Made by a program: the position numbers and the translations under genes. A stretch of DNA of 5,425 bases. Source: Chitinophagaceae bacterium. GTDB taxonomy: Bacteria; Bacteroidota; Bacteroidia; Chitinophagales; Chitinophagaceae. The stretch lies in assembly GCA_003456175.1 (NCBI GenBank), contig DMPB01000068.1, positions 11,012 through 16,436 of the forward strand, given 5' to 3'. The notes under the pieces were generated by a model. That model was given only the letters and a program-made list of their open reading frames with translations, was not told where the DNA came from and did no database searches. Of this stretch, positions 4,813 through 5,425 are shown piece after piece (the stretch's first letter is position 1; each line of letters starts with the position of its first letter).

Positions 4813-5425
4813 TAGGAACGTTTGTAAACAATTACGATTAGCATACTCAGTGCACTTAGCAAACTCACCCAACAGAGCAGTCGCCATGTGGGATTGTTGA
4901 ATTGTAGTTGTACACTATTGGAACCTTTACCAATTGGAATAGCCATAAAAGCTGCATTAAAAGTGTTGATTTTTGTTGCTTTGCCGTTAACAGAAGCCCT
5001 CCATCCAGGGTATAGGTTTTGAAGTACAAATAAGGTGTCTGCTTTCGTTGTATTCACATTTACCGTAAGGTGTGTGGTTGTGTAACTTGTTAATTGAACA
5101 GTAGTATTGCTAGCCGTATGAATAAAAGGCTTAGCAAGTACTGAAGCTGCATGATTACTGGTTAGAAATTTTTCCGTTGCAGTTAAATAAAATGGGTAAT
5201 CTGCAATGGTATCATTGCCAATATGCTGATGGTAATAGCTGGCGCTACCAATAGTTTCTAAGATCGTACTATCCCATATTGGATTGCTAAGAATAGGTGT
5301 TAGCGGTGGTGTGGGAATACCCGCTTTCGTATTGTTATTCAAATAGCTTTGAATGCTTTGTAGGGTAGTGCGTCCTACACCTGTAATGGGGGTAAGTAAG
5401 CAAGTATGTACGATTAAATCGGCCG
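4812..5425 (-). CDS. C-terminal part of a YfhO-family membrane protein
   Basis: The frame is open from the right edge to a TAA at 4812-4814, giving 203 residues of a larger protein whose N-terminus lies outside the window. The leftmost methionine candidate inside it is only a TTG within the frame, so no internal start is proposed. Key features are Y-P-G-W-R-A-S-V-N-G at fragment residues 138-147, followed by N-A-A-F-M-A-I-P, then a strand pair and one terminal membrane helix (W-R-L-L-C-W-V-S-L-L onward) ending in Y-K-R-S. This extracytoplasmic beta domain plus last helix is typical of YfhO (PF09586), large polytopic proteins with many membrane segments, related in architecture to GT-C glycosyltransferases and implicated in glycosylation of envelope polymers in Gram-positive bacteria. 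Its role in Bacteroidota is not settled. It is convergent with hscA and shares its terminator. Confidence 0.82.
   Translation of the reverse strand, partial: ADLIVHTCLLTPITGVGRTTLQSIQSYLNNNTKAGIPTPPLTPILSNPIWDSTILETIGSASYYHQHIGNDTIADYPFYLTATEKFLTSNHAASVLAKPFIHTASNTTVQLTSYTTTHLTVNVNTTKADTLFVLQNLYPGWRASVNGKATKINTFNAAFMAIPIGKGSNSVQLQFNNPTWRLLCWVSLLSALSMLIVIVYKRS
5059..5071 (+). repeat. Dispersed 13-base motif, copy 9 (GTAA centre)
   Basis: TTTACCGTAAGGT on the plus strand, antisense within the YfhO-family gene, whose coding strand reads H-L-T-V-N here. The coding frame relative to the motif matches copy 1 but differs from the other genic copies, so protein sequence alone does not explain the family. 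Confidence 0.7.

Overview
The window looks like a piece of a low-to-moderate GC Bacteroidota chromosome, most likely Chitinophagaceae or a close relative. This is inferred from the gene families (DUF2452, DUF2911, YfhO), the HscA N-terminus, A-rich start regions without Shine-Dalgarno sequences, and TAnnTTTG-like promoter boxes. There is no sign of a prophage, transposon, CRISPR array, tRNA or rRNA. Coding density is high and no gene-free stretch exceeds 120 bases.

Layout. Bases 1-2343 hold four genes on the minus strand. In transcription order they are an alpha/beta hydrolase, a YhcH/YiaL-family protein, a secreted DUF2911 protein and, beyond a terminator-like hairpin, the first 194 codons of a DUF2452 protein that runs off the left edge. 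The first three are separated by only 8 and 18 bases and are probably one operon. A 38-bp divergent region separates them from a small RDD-family membrane protein and then hscA, both on the plus strand. hscA encodes the specialised Hsp70 of iron-sulfur cluster assembly and is the best-defined gene here; its usual partners hscB and iscU are not in the window. A perfect 19-bp bidirectional hairpin terminator lies between hscA and a convergent gene on the right edge, which is the C-terminal end of a YfhO-family membrane protein.

The most unusual signal is a dispersed 13-base word, TTTRCCGNAAGGY, seen nine times in 5.4 kb on both strands and both inside and between genes. In all nine copies the R and Y positions are complementary (A with T seven times, G with C twice), and the central four bases are always GNAA. 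Two copies lie 23 bp apart just upstream of hscA and a third follows its stop codon. I do not recognise this element. It is over-represented enough to suggest a genome-wide iterated motif, for example of uptake-sequence or HIP type.

Apart from the likely minus-strand operon, the genes do not form an obvious pathway. The window reads as ordinary housekeeping chromosome carrying an unusual dispersed repeat.
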